In this document: in pieces, positions 8,134 through 17,440 of the stretch
How positions within the stretch are numbered: the stretch's first letter is position 1
Layout: the number at the start of each line of letters is the position of its first letter
From: Microbacteriaceae bacterium
GTDB lineage: Bacteria > Actinomycetota > Actinomycetes > Actinomycetales > Microbacteriaceae
Direction: 5' to 3'
Length of the DNA stretch: 64,000 nucleotides
Assembly: GCA_024639935.1 (NCBI GenBank)
Contig: JAHEFZ010000002.1
Location: 185,484-249,483 of the forward strand
Notes under the pieces: generated by a model
What the model saw: only the letters and a program-made list of their open reading frames with translations
Told to the model about the DNA's origin: nothing
The model's database searches: none
Program-made: the position numbers and the translations under genes

Positions 8134-10042
8134 TTGCTCCTCGCTGGAACATTTGTGTCCAGTTACTTGGCGTCGATTTGACGATGCCCTTGGGCCAGCC
8201 GTATCGCCCCTTGGCTCCATTGCTGGCGCTGTACACCTTCCACAGAGCGTCGGGTATGGCGAACGCACCGAGAGGGCCGCGGACGATTGTGCCGCCCTCG
8301 AAAGTTTGCTTTGACCCGAGATATCCGTCTTTCCCTTTGTAATCCGTTGCATTGCTTGTCGGGGCGCCTAAAAATCCTGAAATCCCCCCAGCGACCCGAA
8401 GAGCCTTTAATGTGTCTGTGGGGATGAGAACCCCTTGAGCACTTCCCACCTTGACGACACGACCGGCCGAATACAGTTGCCACAGTGTGCCGTCGGTCCG
8501 AACGGGCTCGTCGAGTGGCCAACCGACCACGGTAGGGCCACCGACATCAGCAAGCGCGTCCGCAAGTGAGTCGGCAACGAGATAGGCCGTGCCGTCTTTC
8601 TCGTAGACAGTCCCGTTCTCGAACTCTTGAATACGACCCGTTCCGAATGACCCGAATGTTTGCGTCTCCGCCGCACTCAGCGGGAGCCCCCACGGGCTGT
8701 TGATCCCTCCATTGGCCTGCAAATACTCTCCGATTGCGCCGTCGAGAACGATAAACGCATCGCTCGGACTTGAGACGACGTATCCTCCGGCAAATTGTTG
8801 CTCGCACTTCCCATCCGCACAGGAGGCGTCACCCGTTGGCCACCCGAGCGTGCCGCTAGGCCCACCCGCCTCGCTGTAATAGGCGAAGACGCTATTAAGC
8901 ACAATGAACGTCGCGTCGGTCGGATCACGATAGATGAACCCATTGATGAACTTCTGGCGGGATCCGTCTCCATTCGCACCGCCGTTGACTGTTTCCGTCG
9001 GCCTGGATATCGTCCCAAGTGAACCGGTTACTCCACCTGCAGATTGGTACTTGGTTGCGATAGGCCCAACCACGTATTTCAGCCCCGCCGTGATGTTCCA
9101 TGTTGCAACGGCGTTTTCATAATCGGCCGAGCACGTATTGGCAGTATCGGTGCACGACGAATCATCAAGCAATGCCCCCCAGCCACTCGTGATGGCGTTG
9201 CCCTGGTCAACAATTTCTGCCGAAAGGTTCGCGTGAGCATCAAACCAGGAGGTGTAATACTCCCAGAAATTACTGTTTCCGTAACTCGAACAGCTGTCGC
9301 CAATCCCTGTGAGATTCGCGAGCGCCGCATCGTTCGGCGTGTACGGCGTGTAGATGTACAACGCGTGTGTAGCGAGGTTCAGGATCTTGACCGATTTGGT
9401 TCCACACCGTGCATTGGGATGAAACAGGATCGGAGACCTCACTCCGACCGGCTTCGATTTGTAAAACGAACTTGCTGGATCGGTATAGCGCTTCAGTTGC
9501 GATGCTGCAGAGTAGACTTGGTTGTAGAACCCAAAATATTTTGCGTCGCACGGAGCAGTATCGGGGCACGCATACCCCGTGGCAATTTTGAGCTTCTCTG
9601 CAGTTGGATTGAAGTTGGTAATAAGCCCTTGTTCTTTCTGCAACAGGACGAGAATCAACTTCGCACTGATGTTGCAAGCGCGTTGGACCTTGTAGATGAT
9701 TTGGGCTGCCGTTTCATTCCGTGCGCCCGCGTAGCTCTCGCAGAGCGGGTCGACACCATCTCCCTGAATGGACGTTGCATCTCTCGTGAACGTGTCTTGC
9801 GTGTACACCGACAGGCATAGGTTCAATGCGCCGCATTGTTTGACTTTCTTCGATAGGAACGCTTGTATTTCCTGCACGGTCATTGCGTTCTTGTCAAAAA
9901 ATTGGGCGTCCGAGATGATGTCCCCCGCCTTGAAGTCATCGCCCGATAGCGTCAGGGCATTCGCCGAAGTGGGAATCAACCATCCGGCGACGACAGAAAT
10001 CGTCGCCACGATGGCGGATGCTCTCTTCCAGAAATTGGACAC
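8117..10042 (-). CDS. Secreted LGFP-repeat protein with a lysozyme-like candidate domain
   Basis: 641 residues with a Sec signal peptide (KR at 6-7, hydrophobic 9-23, cleavage after ANA at 27-29). Residues 30 to about 280 form a Cys-rich domain containing NISAKLILVLLQKEQGLIT (Glu137) and YFGFYNQVYSAASQLKRY. The helix-Glu-helix look resembles transglycosylase folds, but I cannot place it firmly. About six LGFP-type units follow, with cores near residues 336, 393, 445, 501, 552 and 608 (GTLGWP, PWGLP, VVGWP, GFLGAP, RYGWP). LGFP repeats are thought to hold proteins to the actinobacterial wall. Twelve cysteines suggest disulfides. The GTG start has AAGGGG eight bases upstream. It lies in the wall-polysaccharide block, divergent from the rhamnosyltransferase. 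Probably a wall hydrolase or wall-binding protein. Confidence 0.75.
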   Translation of the reverse strand: MSNFWKRASAIVATISVVAGWLIPTSANALTLSGDDFKAGDIISDAQFFDKNAMTVQEIQAFLSKKVKQCGALNLCLSVYTQDTFTRDATSIQGDGVDPLCESYAGARNETAAQIIYKVQRACNISAKLILVLLQKEQGLITNFNPTAEKLKIATGYACPDTAPCDAKYFGFYNQVYSAASQLKRYTDPASSFYKSKPVGVRSPILFHPNARCGTKSVKILNLATHALYIYTPYTPNDAALANLTGIGDSCSSYGNSNFWEYYTSWFDAHANLSAEIVDQGNAITSGWGALLDDSSCTDTANTCSADYENAVATWNITAGLKYVVGPIATKYQSAGGVTGSLGTISRPTETVNGGANGDGSRQKFINGFIYRDPTDATFIVLNSVFAYYSEAGGPSGTLGWPTGDASCADGKCEQQFAGGYVVSSPSDAFIVLDGAIGEYLQANGGINSPWGLPLSAAETQTFGSFGTGRIQEFENGTVYEKDGTAYLVADSLADALADVGGPTVVGWPLDEPVRTDGTLWQLYSAGRVVKVGSAQGVLIPTDTLKALRVAGGISGFLGAPTSNATDYKGKDGYLGSKQTFEGGTIVRGPLGAFAIPDALWKVYSASNGAKGRYGWPKGIVKSTPSNWTQMFQRGAIKVSR

Positions 10043-10140
10043 GACTAAAGCCCCTTCAAACAGGTGTAACTCGAGTGTAAGTGTCGCAATTGCGAAATCA
10101 GCGGAAGCAGCAGAGCCGTCACCCCGTCGGCCGAGTTGGC

Positions 10141-10146
10141 TAGCAT
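10141..10146 (+). promoter_or_regulatory. -10 box TAGCAT for leaderless rhamnosyltransferase gene
   Basis: TAGCAT ends seven bases before the GTG at 10154. This argues for that start rather than the ATG at 10145, which lies inside the box. Confidence 0.5.
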
Positions 10147-10153
10147 GGGTTGC

Positions 10154-11017
10154 GTGAGCAGCCTCAGCCCCTCGACGCGCATCGGAATCGTGACAGTGTC
10201 ATTCCGTTCGAGCGAGGCTATCCGCAAATTGCTCGAGTCGATTCCGCGCTCTACTTCTCACCAAGTCGACGTCGTCGTGGTCGACAATGTTCCTGGCGGT
10301 GACCCGGAACTTGCCGCGACGTTGGAGGGCTCGAATGCACGCATACTTCCCCGTCCCGATAATCCGGGATACGGTGGCGGCATCAACGCCGGCGTCGCAA
10401 CGCTCGATCCCGATGTTGGCTGGATTTTCGTCGTCAACCCGGATCTTGTACTGGATTCGGGCTCGCTCGACGAACTTGTGCGTGTTGGCGAGAGAGATTC
10501 GGCTATCGGTGCGCTGGGACCGCGGATTCGTGATTCGAACGGCACCGTCTACCCATCTGCTCGAGCAATTCCCTCGTTGAGACTGGGGGTTGGTCACGCA
10601 CTTCTCGGAGACCTCGCGCCAACCAATCCGTGGACGCGGCGCTACCACCAGTCCGCTGACTATTCCACTGAGCGCGACGCCGGTTGGTTGAGCGGCGCGT
10701 GTATCCTCGTGCGGCGATCGGCATTCGAGCAAGTTGGCGGATTTGATGATGGGTTCTTCATGTATTTCGAAGACGTCGACCTGGGTTTCCGGCTGGGACA
10801 AAACGGTTGGCGCAATGTATTTGTTCCAGGAGCGACGGTGGAGCATGAAGGTGGGCATTCAACCCGCCAACACTCGGCGTCCATGATTTCCGCGCATCAC
10901 ACGAGCGCTCGACGCTGGGTAGGCAAACGTTATCCGGGAATCGCGTGGTGGCCCGTTCGTTTCGCCGTGTCAATTGGGCTTCGCTTGCGGAATTCCGCGA
11001 AAACTCGACGAACCTAG
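10154..11017 (+). CDS. wbbL: Rhamnosyltransferase-like GT2 (WbbL family)
   Basis: 287 residues from the leaderless GTG at 10154; an ATG at 10145 and a TTG at 10136 are in frame but lack support. Family-2 fold: [10 protein letters not shown] at the start, [22 protein letters not shown] (nucleotide site), VNPDLVLD in place of DxD, and the acceptor/catalytic segment [12 protein letters not shown]. This pattern matches WbbL, which transfers rhamnose from dTDP-rhamnose to the GlcNAc-PP-lipid linker of mycobacterial arabinogalactan. rmlA, rmlC and rmlD nearby supply the donor, and an LCP ligase follows, as around Rv3265c-Rv3267. The exact acceptor here is inferred. The last four bases (CTAG) are shared with the convergent rmlA stop. 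Confidence 0.8.
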   Translation: MSSLSPSTRIGIVTVSFRSSEAIRKLLESIPRSTSHQVDVVVVDNVPGGDPELAATLEGSNARILPRPDNPGYGGGINAGVATLDPDVGWIFVVNPDLVLDSGSLDELVRVGERDSAIGALGPRIRDSNGTVYPSARAIPSLRLGVGHALLGDLAPTNPWTRRYHQSADYSTERDAGWLSGACILVRRSAFEQVGGFDDGFFMYFEDVDLGFRLGQNGWRNVFVPGATVEHEGGHSTRQHSASMISAHHTSARRWVGKRYPGIAWWPVRFAVSIGLRLRNSAKTRRT

Positions 11018-11877
11018 CTCTCGAGTAGGCCGAGAAGATACGAACCGTACCCACTCTTCTTGAGAGGGCCTGCGATTGTCGCAAGCTGGTCCGACGTAAT
11101 CCACCCTTGACGCCACGCGATTTCCTCCGGGCAGGCGATTTTTGCGCCGGTTCGCCGTTCAACGGCGCGAACATATTCCGACGCATCCATCATCGAGTCG
11201 ATTGTTCCCGTGTCGAACCACATTGTGCCCGCGTCGAGCACGCTGACACGAAGTCGCCCTTCGCGCAGATAGTGCTCACTGACGGACGTGATTTCCAGTT
11301 CGCCACGCTGGCTTGGTTTGATTCCCTTCGCCACATCAACAACATCGGGGCCATAGAAATAGACCCCCGGAATCGCAAACCGAGACTTTGGTTTGTGCGG
11401 TTTCTCTTCGATCGAGAGCGCGGTGCCGTCATCGTCAAACTCGATGACCCCATATCGCTCGGGGTCTGGCACCGGATAGGCGAAAATATGCCCGCCCTCG
11501 AAATTCTTCGTGTCGGGAAGCGCGCTCTCGAAACCGGATCCGTGAAAGATGTTGTCGCCCAGGGCCAACGCCACAGAGTCACCCGCAGCGAACGATTCAC
11601 CGATGATAAAGGCCTGGGCTAACCCATCAGGGCTCGGCTGAATTGCAAACTCTATTCGCATGCCCCACGCCGAGCCGTCGCCGAGCAGTGACCGAAACAA
11701 ATCAGCGTGCTCAGGGGCAGTGATAATCAACGCCTCGCGGACTCCGGCGGTCATCAACGTCGACAACGGGTAGTACACCATCGGCTTGTCATAGATGGGA
11801 ATGAGTTGCTTGGAATTACCGAGGGTAATCGGCCACAGGCGGGAACCCGTTCCCCCAGCCAAAATTATGCCCTTCAT
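11014..11877 (-). CDS. rmlA: Glucose-1-phosphate thymidylyltransferase
   Basis: 287 residues. Makes dTDP-glucose from glucose-1-phosphate and dTTP, the first step to dTDP-rhamnose. The signature [18 protein letters not shown] is at 8-25, followed by [26 protein letters not shown] holds the nucleotide-sugar metal Asp. The start is set at ATG 11875-11877 because GGGAGGG is immediately upstream; an in-frame ATG at 11889 would put that ribosome site inside the gene. The start overlaps the rmlC stop by ATGA, so the two are translated together, rmlC first. The 3' end shares CTAG with the rhamnosyltransferase gene. Confidence 0.95.
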   Translation of the reverse strand: MKGIILAGGTGSRLWPITLGNSKQLIPIYDKPMVYYPLSTLMTAGVREALIITAPEHADLFRSLLGDGSAWGMRIEFAIQPSPDGLAQAFIIGESFAAGDSVALALGDNIFHGSGFESALPDTKNFEGGHIFAYPVPDPERYGVIEFDDDGTALSIEEKPHKPKSRFAIPGVYFYGPDVVDVAKGIKPSQRGELEITSVSEHYLREGRLRVSVLDAGTMWFDTGTIDSMMDASEYVRAVERRTGAKIACPEEIAWRQGWITSDQLATIAGPLKKSGYGSYLLGLLES

Positions 11878-12446
11878 CGACCCTCCCATTGGGGTAGTAA
11901 CCCTAACGCGATTGCGTCGGCTAGGGACGGGGCAGAAGTGTCCTTTTCAGACAACACGGGCTCGATTCCGGTCGGGAAGGCGAGGGCAATGTCGCGATCG
12001 AGCGGGTTTATGCCGTGCTCGCGTTCCGGGCGGTGAATGTCCGTGACCAGGTAGGTGACCGCCGTGAGGTCTTCGAGAGCCATAAAGGCGTGCCCCAGTC
12101 CCGGTTCAAGGAGAATTGCATCGTGATTTTCACTATCGAGCAGCACTCCTTCCCATTGGCCAAATGTCGGCGAACCCTCGCGGATGTCCACAACAAAGTC
12201 GACGATGGAACCGGTCAGGGGCATGACATATTTCGCTTGACCGGGCGGCACATTCGCAAAATGAATTCCGCGAACCACCCCACGCGATGATCTCGAAATG
12301 TTCGCCTGAATCGGGTTAAACCGAAAGCCGGTTGCGGCCTCAAGATGATCGCCGCGGAACCACTCAGAAAACGAGCCACGCGCATCTCCGAAAATTTGTG
12401 GGGTAACACGCCACGCACCCGCGATGCGTAATGGTTGAATGTCCAC
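11874..12446 (-). CDS. rmlC: dTDP-4-dehydrorhamnose 3,5-epimerase
   Basis: 190 residues from a leaderless GTG at 12444-12446, six bases after TACTAT. Epimerises dTDP-4-keto-6-deoxyglucose before RmlD reduces it. RmlC cupin features: GVVRGIHF (catalytic His), [18 protein letters not shown] (metal-free cupin core with the conserved DxR), PGLGHAF and [12 protein letters not shown]. The length is normal. It leads a two-gene operon with rmlA. The next enzyme, rmlD, is 2.3 kb away in another transcript, and rmlB (4,6-dehydratase) is not in the window. Confidence 0.93.
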   Translation of the reverse strand: MDIQPLRIAGAWRVTPQIFGDARGSFSEWFRGDHLEAATGFRFNPIQANISRSSRGVVRGIHFANVPPGQAKYVMPLTGSIVDFVVDIREGSPTFGQWEGVLLDSENHDAILLEPGLGHAFMALEDLTAVTYLVTDIHRPEREHGINPLDRDIALAFPTGIEPVLSEKDTSAPSLADAIALGLLPQWEGR

Positions 12447-12452
12447 GTGACC

Positions 12453-12458
12453 ATAGTA
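12453..12458 (-). promoter_or_regulatory. -10 box TACTAT for leaderless rmlC
   Basis: On the minus strand TACTAT lies six bases before the GTG of rmlC. The plus strand of the same bases reads TAGTAA and may serve the divergent glycosyltransferase at 12477, but that is weak. Confidence 0.55.
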
Positions 12459-12476
12459 ACGACAGCGGGTTAAGCG

Positions 12477-13583
12477 ATGAAGACGAGCACCGTGATCCTC
12501 GACCAAGTGGTTGCACCCGTACCGGGCGGCATCGGACGATACGCGCTCAATCTTGTTCGTGCCCTCTCTGCGCGGCTCGACGGCACCCCGTCACTTGTCG
12601 GATTTGTCCCTCGAATTTCGACCGAAACGGTACGACAACTCGAGGGAATTTTTCCGTTGCTCGACGGCATCGACGTTTCACCGTTTCCGCGAGCGCTGCT
12701 CGCTCGCGCATGGGAACACGGCTTCGCTGTCCCGAGAAGCGAGGTGACATATTCGCCCAGCCTCTTTGCCCCGCTCGCCGAACACGGTCAACACATTGTC
12801 ACAATTCATGATGCTGTGCCATGGACCCATCCCGAAACGATGACGACGCACGGCGCTCGGTGGCACCGCGCAATGGGCGAGCGCGCCCAACGCTACGCCG
12901 ACATCGTCGTTGTCCCGACGGATGCGGTCGCTTCGCGGCTCTCACAGTTCCTGTCCCTCGAAAATCGAATACGCGTGATTGGCGGTGCGCCAACACCCGA
13001 CCTGGTGGTGCCCGTCGACTCCGAAAATCGGCGAATTGCACTCGGACTTCCCGACGATTACCTCACCTTTGTGGGCACGTTAGAACCGCGGAAAGGGCTC
13101 GAGCAACTACTCAGCGCTCTTGCGACCATCGAGGGTCTTTCGCTCGCCGTCATCGGACCCACGGGTTGGGGTGGCGTCAGTGTCACTGATTTGGTGACTC
13201 GAACGGGTATCGCCGAGCACCGAGTCCACGCTCTTGGGCGACTCAGCGACGCCGATCTTGCCTCAGTCCTTTCCACCTCCCGAGGGTTGGTCGTGCCCTC
13301 CATTGAAGAGGGCTTTGGGCTTCCCGTGCTCGAGGCGATGTCGTTGGGAGTCCCCGTTATCCATTCGACCGCGGAGGCACTCCGTGAGGTTGCCGGTCAT
13401 TCCGCTCTCGCCGTTGACGTCCACGGTGAAAACGGAACGATCAAGCTCGCTGAGGCCCTGACGGGGTTGGATGATGAAACGCTTCGTCGTGACCTTGCCT
13501 CGCGCGGAAAAGCCCGGGCTGCGCAGTTCTCGTGGGACGCCAGCGCAGTTCGACTCGCGTCGGTTTTCGCGGAATTGACCTAA
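12477..13583 (+). CDS. Glycosyltransferase, GT4 family (mannosyltransferase-like)
   Basis: 368 residues, GT-B fold. The N-terminal domain starts with PVPGGIGRYALNLVRAL (acceptor side); IVTIHDAVPWTHPE is mid-domain. The C-terminal donor domain has TFVGTLEPRKGLEQLL and the EX7E-type motif EEGFGLPVLEAMSLGVPVI. Such enzymes transfer mannose or rhamnose from a nucleotide sugar in the cytoplasm. It diverges from rmlC with 30 bases between start codons; no ribosome site is clear, so it may be leaderless or have a short leader. The 3' end is tail to tail with a second GT4 gene, sharing the four bases CTAA. The sugar is not determinable here. Confidence 0.85.
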   Translation: MKTSTVILDQVVAPVPGGIGRYALNLVRALSARLDGTPSLVGFVPRISTETVRQLEGIFPLLDGIDVSPFPRALLARAWEHGFAVPRSEVTYSPSLFAPLAEHGQHIVTIHDAVPWTHPETMTTHGARWHRAMGERAQRYADIVVVPTDAVASRLSQFLSLENRIRVIGGAPTPDLVVPVDSENRRIALGLPDDYLTFVGTLEPRKGLEQLLSALATIEGLSLAVIGPTGWGGVSVTDLVTRTGIAEHRVHALGRLSDADLASVLSTSRGLVVPSIEEGFGLPVLEAMSLGVPVIHSTAEALREVAGHSALAVDVHGENGTIKLAEALTGLDDETLRRDLASRGKARAAQFSWDASAVRLASVFAELT

Positions 13584-14701
13584 ATGCCCCACACCGCCCG
13601 GTGGGCAGCGAGGCATGCCGCCCAGGTGAACCGAGCCGCTCGCTTTACCGCTGCTGTTCCCAACGCGTTTCGGCGTATCGGGTCTGCCAACAAGTCGGTC
13701 AGTGCACGCCCGATGCCCTCGGGCGTCGTGTCCGAGTATGCCACCGCGTCCCCGCCCACCTCGGGGAGGGCCAATGAGCGCGACGTCAACACCGGCGCGC
13801 CACACGACATCGCCTCGAGCACGGGAAGCCCGAACCCTTCTCCTTCACTGGGATAGGCGACCACAGTGGCACCACCCAGGAACGCTGGAAGGTCGGCGAG
13901 TGGGGTGTAACCGAGGTGGCGCACGTCGTACCCGATGTCGACGGCGCGGGCGATAGCGCTAACCACAGCGTCATCCCACCCAGGAGCCCCGGCCAGAAGC
14001 AGGCTCGGCCGTTCGGCCATGTCTCGTGTAGCGAGTTTGAACCCTTCGATGAGGGGTACAACGTTTTTACGCGGCTCAATGGTGCCGAGGAACGCAATCC
14101 ATGATTCAACCCCATGGGCACGCGCGAACGTCGAAACCGCGCCGGGCACAGGCGGGTGAAACGTGTCTCGGTCGACACCGTGGTGCGCAACGGTGATGTG
14201 GTTCTCGTTCGCTCCGGTAACACGCTGATATTCCGTGCTCGTCGCCGCGGACGGGACGATGACGTCGATGCCCATGCGGGCGGATGCTCTAATCCAGAAT
14301 TTGAAGAAGATCCTTTTAACCGCAGAATGCCGATCGGGGTGCGTCCAGAAGGTGAGATCGTGAATAGTGACGACACGATGACGACGCGTCAAAAAAGGGA
14401 ATGTGTAGTGCGGCGAATGAATTGTTGTCGCTCGAAGCCGACGTGCAAGCGAGGGCAACCCGAGCTGCTCCCACAAAAACCTGACGAAAACTGTGTGAGT
14501 TCGGCGAGGCGCGATAACAAGATCGCAGTGCAGGTCCGCGAACGCCTTTTCGTCGCGTGGCTGACACACCACCACCACGGAGAGGTCGGCGAGGACCGAC
14601 TCGTGGACGAGTTCCTCGACGTATCGACCGACTCCGCCCCGCTGGGCGCTGATTGCCGTGGCGTCCACAAGCACGAGCGGTGGAACAGGCGCATTGATCA
14701 C
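13580..14701 (-). CDS. Glycosyltransferase, GT4 family
   Basis: 373 residues, same architecture as the convergent GT4: DATAISAQRGGVGRYVEELV at the N-terminus, VVTIHDLTFWTHPDRHS, FLGTIEPRKNVVPLIEGF and GEGFGLPVLEAMSCGAPV in the donor domain. The two proteins look like diverged paralogues lying tail to tail. The GTG start at 14699-14701 is leaderless, six bases after TAGGCT. It diverges from rmlD by about 50 bases, so a rhamnose- or mannose-polymer role is likely. The exact linkage and donor are unknown. Confidence 0.85.
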   Translation of the reverse strand: MINAPVPPLVLVDATAISAQRGGVGRYVEELVHESVLADLSVVVVCQPRDEKAFADLHCDLVIAPRRTHTVFVRFLWEQLGLPSLARRLRATTIHSPHYTFPFLTRRHRVVTIHDLTFWTHPDRHSAVKRIFFKFWIRASARMGIDVIVPSAATSTEYQRVTGANENHITVAHHGVDRDTFHPPVPGAVSTFARAHGVESWIAFLGTIEPRKNVVPLIEGFKLATRDMAERPSLLLAGAPGWDDAVVSAIARAVDIGYDVRHLGYTPLADLPAFLGGATVVAYPSEGEGFGLPVLEAMSCGAPVLTSRSLALPEVGGDAVAYSDTTPEGIGRALTDLLADPIRRNALGTAAVKRAARFTWAACLAAHRAVWGI

Positions 14702-14707
14702 TCGCCA

Positions 14708-14713
14708 AGCCTA
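14708..14713 (-). promoter_or_regulatory. -10 box TAGGCT for leaderless GT4 gene
   Basis: On the minus strand TAGGCT lies six bases before the GTG at 14701. It sits back to back with the rmlD box ten bases away. Confidence 0.6.
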
Positions 14714-14722
14714 TTGCCGCAC

Positions 14723-14728
14723 TACGCT
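14723..14728 (+). promoter_or_regulatory. -10 box TACGCT for rmlD
   Basis: TACGCT precedes rmlD. Transcription is expected near 14735, giving a short leader with AGGGAGA before the ATG at 14749. Confidence 0.5.
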
Positions 14729-14748
14729 GAAGAATGAGGGAGATCGAG

Positions 14749-15591
14749 ATGAGCGCACAAATTCTTGTGACCGGCGGCGGCGGCATGCTCGCAACCGCGC
14801 TAGGTAAAGCCTTTGGTGATGTCGCGGAACTCATCACGCGTGCGGACCTTGACATCACCGATGCGGATGCTGTTCGGCGCGCCGTTGCCGGACGAGTGGC
14901 TGTCATCAACACTGCGGCGTACACCGCAGTCGATGACGCAGAGGCTAACGAGGCGCTGGCCAGTGAAGTCAATGCCCGCGGTGCTCTGAACGTGGCGCGC
15001 GCCTGCGCGGACACTGGAGCACGACTCGTTCACGTGTCCACTGATTACGTGTTCAATGGCCGTGCCACGAGCGCATATCCGGAAAACGCGACACCGGATC
15101 CACGTTCCGCCTACGGGCGAAGCAAACTCGATGGTGAACGTGCCGTGCGATCAACACTCCCCGACGCGGCTTATGTGGTCCGGACAGCATGGCTCTATGG
15201 CGCGGGTGGACCAAACTTCGTCGCGACAATGCTCGCTCAGGCGCGCGCGGGAAATCCCGTCAGTGTCGTTACGGACCAAATCGGTCAACCAACCTGGACC
15301 CACGACCTTGCCGAAAGAATTCGACTTCTTCTCGACGTGACTCCGGGGACCTATCACGCAACGAATTCCGGCTCGTGTTCGTGGTGGGATCTTGCGGTCG
15401 CAATCTACGAGGAAGTCGGCGCGCCGTCAACCCTCGTCGAGCAAACAACCTCTCACGCGTTTGTTCGTCCCGCCCCGCGTCCTGCCTATTCCGTTCTCGG
15501 TGATGATGCTGCACAATCGGCAGGACTCCCCGAAATGCCTCCGTGGCGTGACGCGCTAGCACGAGCGTTGCGCACCGATTTTTCGGCATAG
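14749..15591 (+). CDS. rmlD: dTDP-4-dehydrorhamnose reductase
   Basis: 280 residues. NADPH-dependent last step of dTDP-rhamnose synthesis. SDR fold: ILVTGGGGMLATALG at the N-terminus (nucleotide loop), INTAAYTAVDDAE, STDYVFNG, and the catalytic YGRSKLDGE (Tyr-x3-Lys). The ATG at 14749 is preferred over the in-frame ATG at 14734 because GGGAGA sits just before it. The product feeds the rhamnosyltransferase at 10154 and possibly the two GT4 enzymes. It ends five bases before the convergent LCP gene. Confidence 0.93.
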   Translation: MSAQILVTGGGGMLATALGKAFGDVAELITRADLDITDADAVRRAVAGRVAVINTAAYTAVDDAEANEALASEVNARGALNVARACADTGARLVHVSTDYVFNGRATSAYPENATPDPRSAYGRSKLDGERAVRSTLPDAAYVVRTAWLYGAGGPNFVATMLAQARAGNPVSVVTDQIGQPTWTHDLAERIRLLLDVTPGTYHATNSGSCSWWDLAVAIYEEVGAPSTLVEQTTSHAFVRPAPRPAYSVLGDDAAQSAGLPEMPPWRDALARALRTDFSA

Positions 15592-15596
15592 ACCCG

Positions 15597-16937
15597 CTAC
15601 GGTTGTGGCGTTGTGGTCGGCGTCGGCGGTGGGAAAATTGTCGAGCGGACAATCTCGTGTGCCAATTTAAAGTCCGGGTAAACCTGGTCGAAAATGGGAG
15701 GCACCAATTCCGCTCGGAGAATCGGTAACTTCCGTGCCTTCGTTCCGAGATCAACCATTTGTCCCACCATGGACTGAGGGAGATCAGTCACGACCAGCGC
15801 CTTGCCCGCGGACGCCAATTGCTGAAACTGCGTCAGCACCGTGGTCGGTTTGACTTGTCGCAGGATTGCCTCTTCCAATTGGCGCTGTCGACCCATGCGT
15901 TCGTAGTCGTTTGAGTCGCAACGAGTTCGGGCGTACATTAGCGCGCGATTACCGTTGAGATGGGTCGCGCCCGCGGGAAAGCTGTCGGTGATCGGTTCGC
16001 CAACGACACACACGTTCACACGCTCCTCAATGAGGATATCCACACCACCGAGCGCATCGATTAGTCCGCTAAAGCCGCGCATATCGATGAGGACATAGAA
16101 CTGGACAGGGATCCCCGTGATGGCTTCGACAGAATCCCGCATCGCCTCGACGCCCGGCGATGATCCGGCCGCGACCGCATCGGGATACAACTCGGCATGA
16201 TTTTCCGCCCAAGGATAGATGTAAGCGAACAAACAGTCATCACCGCAATTAAAGCCGTCGGGCCACTCGGCACGCATTGGGGAATCTTTAGTGAATGGCG
16301 CGTTGTACAAATTTCGTGGAATTCCCACCACCGCGATTTGCCCCGAATCCGCATCGACGGTGACAAGACTGACCGAGTCGGGTCGAAGTCCAATTCGATC
16401 GGCCCCAGCGTCCCCTCCGAGCAACATGAAGCTGTATTTTCCTTCGATCGGCTCGACCGTCGGTGCGTCGGCAAAAATTCCTGCGATGGTGTCTCGTGTT
16501 ACTCCGGCGAGATACGCGGCATAGGCGCCGCCTCCGGCCGGACCGAACATCGCGGCGACGGTGAAGATTGCGACCCAGAGTCGGGTTCGGCCCGTGACAT
16601 GGACAAAACGAACCAACCTAAAGGTGTCGGCCGCTGCAATAAATGAAATCAAGGCGAGCACGACGACAATCACTTGAATTCCGAGCAGCCCCCAATACGA
16701 CACCCACACCCCGAAAGTAACCCCGGGAGCGACGAGATAGGACACCAGCGTTGCGAGACCGATGAGAACGATGGCAATCCAGGCGCCAAATAGGATTCGA
16801 CCAAGCCGACGATTTCCCGCCAGTAGTTGCGCAGAGCCGGGAATAAGCAACGACAAGATGATGAGCCACCACGCCCGACGGCGCATAACTGCCGCGTCGC
16901 GAAGGTCCGGGTTACGAATCGGTGATGTCAGGCTCAC
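15597..16937 (-). CDS. LytR-CpsA-Psr (LCP) family wall glycopolymer ligase
   Basis: 446 residues. The N-terminal third has about four hydrophobic segments (roughly 23-42, 49-70, 83-105, 119-143), more than the single anchor usual for LCP proteins. The external LCP domain follows: [18 protein letters not shown] at 171-188 (pyrophosphate-binding Asp and Arg), GIPRNLY at 205-211, and [21 protein letters not shown] enzymes move lipid-linked polymers onto peptidoglycan. The tail is Pro/Thr rich. The GTG start overlaps the purE stop (GTGA), so it is coupled to purK-purE. It lies next to rmlD, as Rv3267 does to Rv3266c. It is the likely attachment step for the glycans built by this block. Confidence 0.9.
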   Translation of the reverse strand: MSLTSPIRNPDLRDAAVMRRRAWWLIILSLLIPGSAQLLAGNRRLGRILFGAWIAIVLIGLATLVSYLVAPGVTFGVWVSYWGLLGIQVIVVVLALISFIAAADTFRLVRFVHVTGRTRLWVAIFTVAAMFGPAGGGAYAAYLAGVTRDTIAGIFADAPTVEPIEGKYSFMLLGGDAGADRIGLRPDSVSLVTVDADSGQIAVVGIPRNLYNAPFTKDSPMRAEWPDGFNCGDDCLFAYIYPWAENHAELYPDAVAAGSSPGVEAMRDSVEAITGIPVQFYVLIDMRGFSGLIDALGGVDILIEERVNVCVVGEPITDSFPAGATHLNGNRALMYARTRCDSNDYERMGRQRQLEEAILRQVKPTTVLTQFQQLASAGKALVVTDLPQSMVGQMVDLGTKARKLPILRAELVPPIFDQVYPDFKLAHEIVRSTIFPPPTPTTTPQP

Positions 16938-17431
16938 GAGAGCGAATCTTTGAGTGCAGCGTTTTTCTCTACGACGAGGTCGGCCAAGGACAACGAGTAC
17001 TTATCCAATTGTTCGGCCAGCCCGGGACTCGAAATTGACAGCATTCGAACCGCGAGCAACGCGGCATTCGTCGAGTTTCCGATTGACACCGTGGCGACGG
17101 GAACCCCACTCGGCATTTGCACGATAGACAACAGTGAATCGAGCCCGTCCAACTGAGACAGCGAAATCGGAACGCCAATTACCGGCAAACTCGTGACCGA
17201 GGCGAGCATCCCGGGAAGATGAGCGGCCCCTCCTGCGCCGGCGATGATCACCGAGACGCCACTCAAACGAGCCTGTTTGCCCCACTCGATCATCGCCTCG
17301 GGGGTGCGGTGAGCGCTCAGAACCTGGACTTCGAATTCAACTCCAAATTGTTCCAAGATGTCTTTGGCGGCGGCCATCGTCGGCCAATCCGAGTCGGATC
17401 CCATAACGATGGCGACGAGTGGCGTACTCAC
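16934..17431 (-). CDS. purE: N5-carboxyaminoimidazole ribonucleotide mutase
   Basis: 165 residues. Rearranges N5-CAIR made by PurK to CAIR in purine synthesis. Class I PurE marks: [14 protein letters not shown] near the N-terminus, [10 protein letters not shown], and [16 protein letters not shown]. It lies nine bases after purK. The annotated GTG at 17429-17431 has GGAGGG directly against it, which is too close for ideal initiation, so the true start could differ by a few codons, although family alignments favour this N-terminus. Its stop overlaps the LCP start. Confidence 0.93.
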   Translation of the reverse strand: MSTPLVAIVMGSDSDWPTMAAAKDILEQFGVEFEVQVLSAHRTPEAMIEWGKQARLSGVSVIIAGAGGAAHLPGMLASVTSLPVIGVPISLSQLDGLDSLLSIVQMPSGVPVATVSIGNSTNAALLAVRMLSISSPGLAEQLDKYSLSLADLVVEKNAALKDSLS

Positions 17432-17440
17432 CCCTCCATG

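Noticed and set aside
9044..9820. 258-codon plus-strand frame
   Set aside because: Shadow of the LGFP gene; Cys/Arg-rich nonsense composition.
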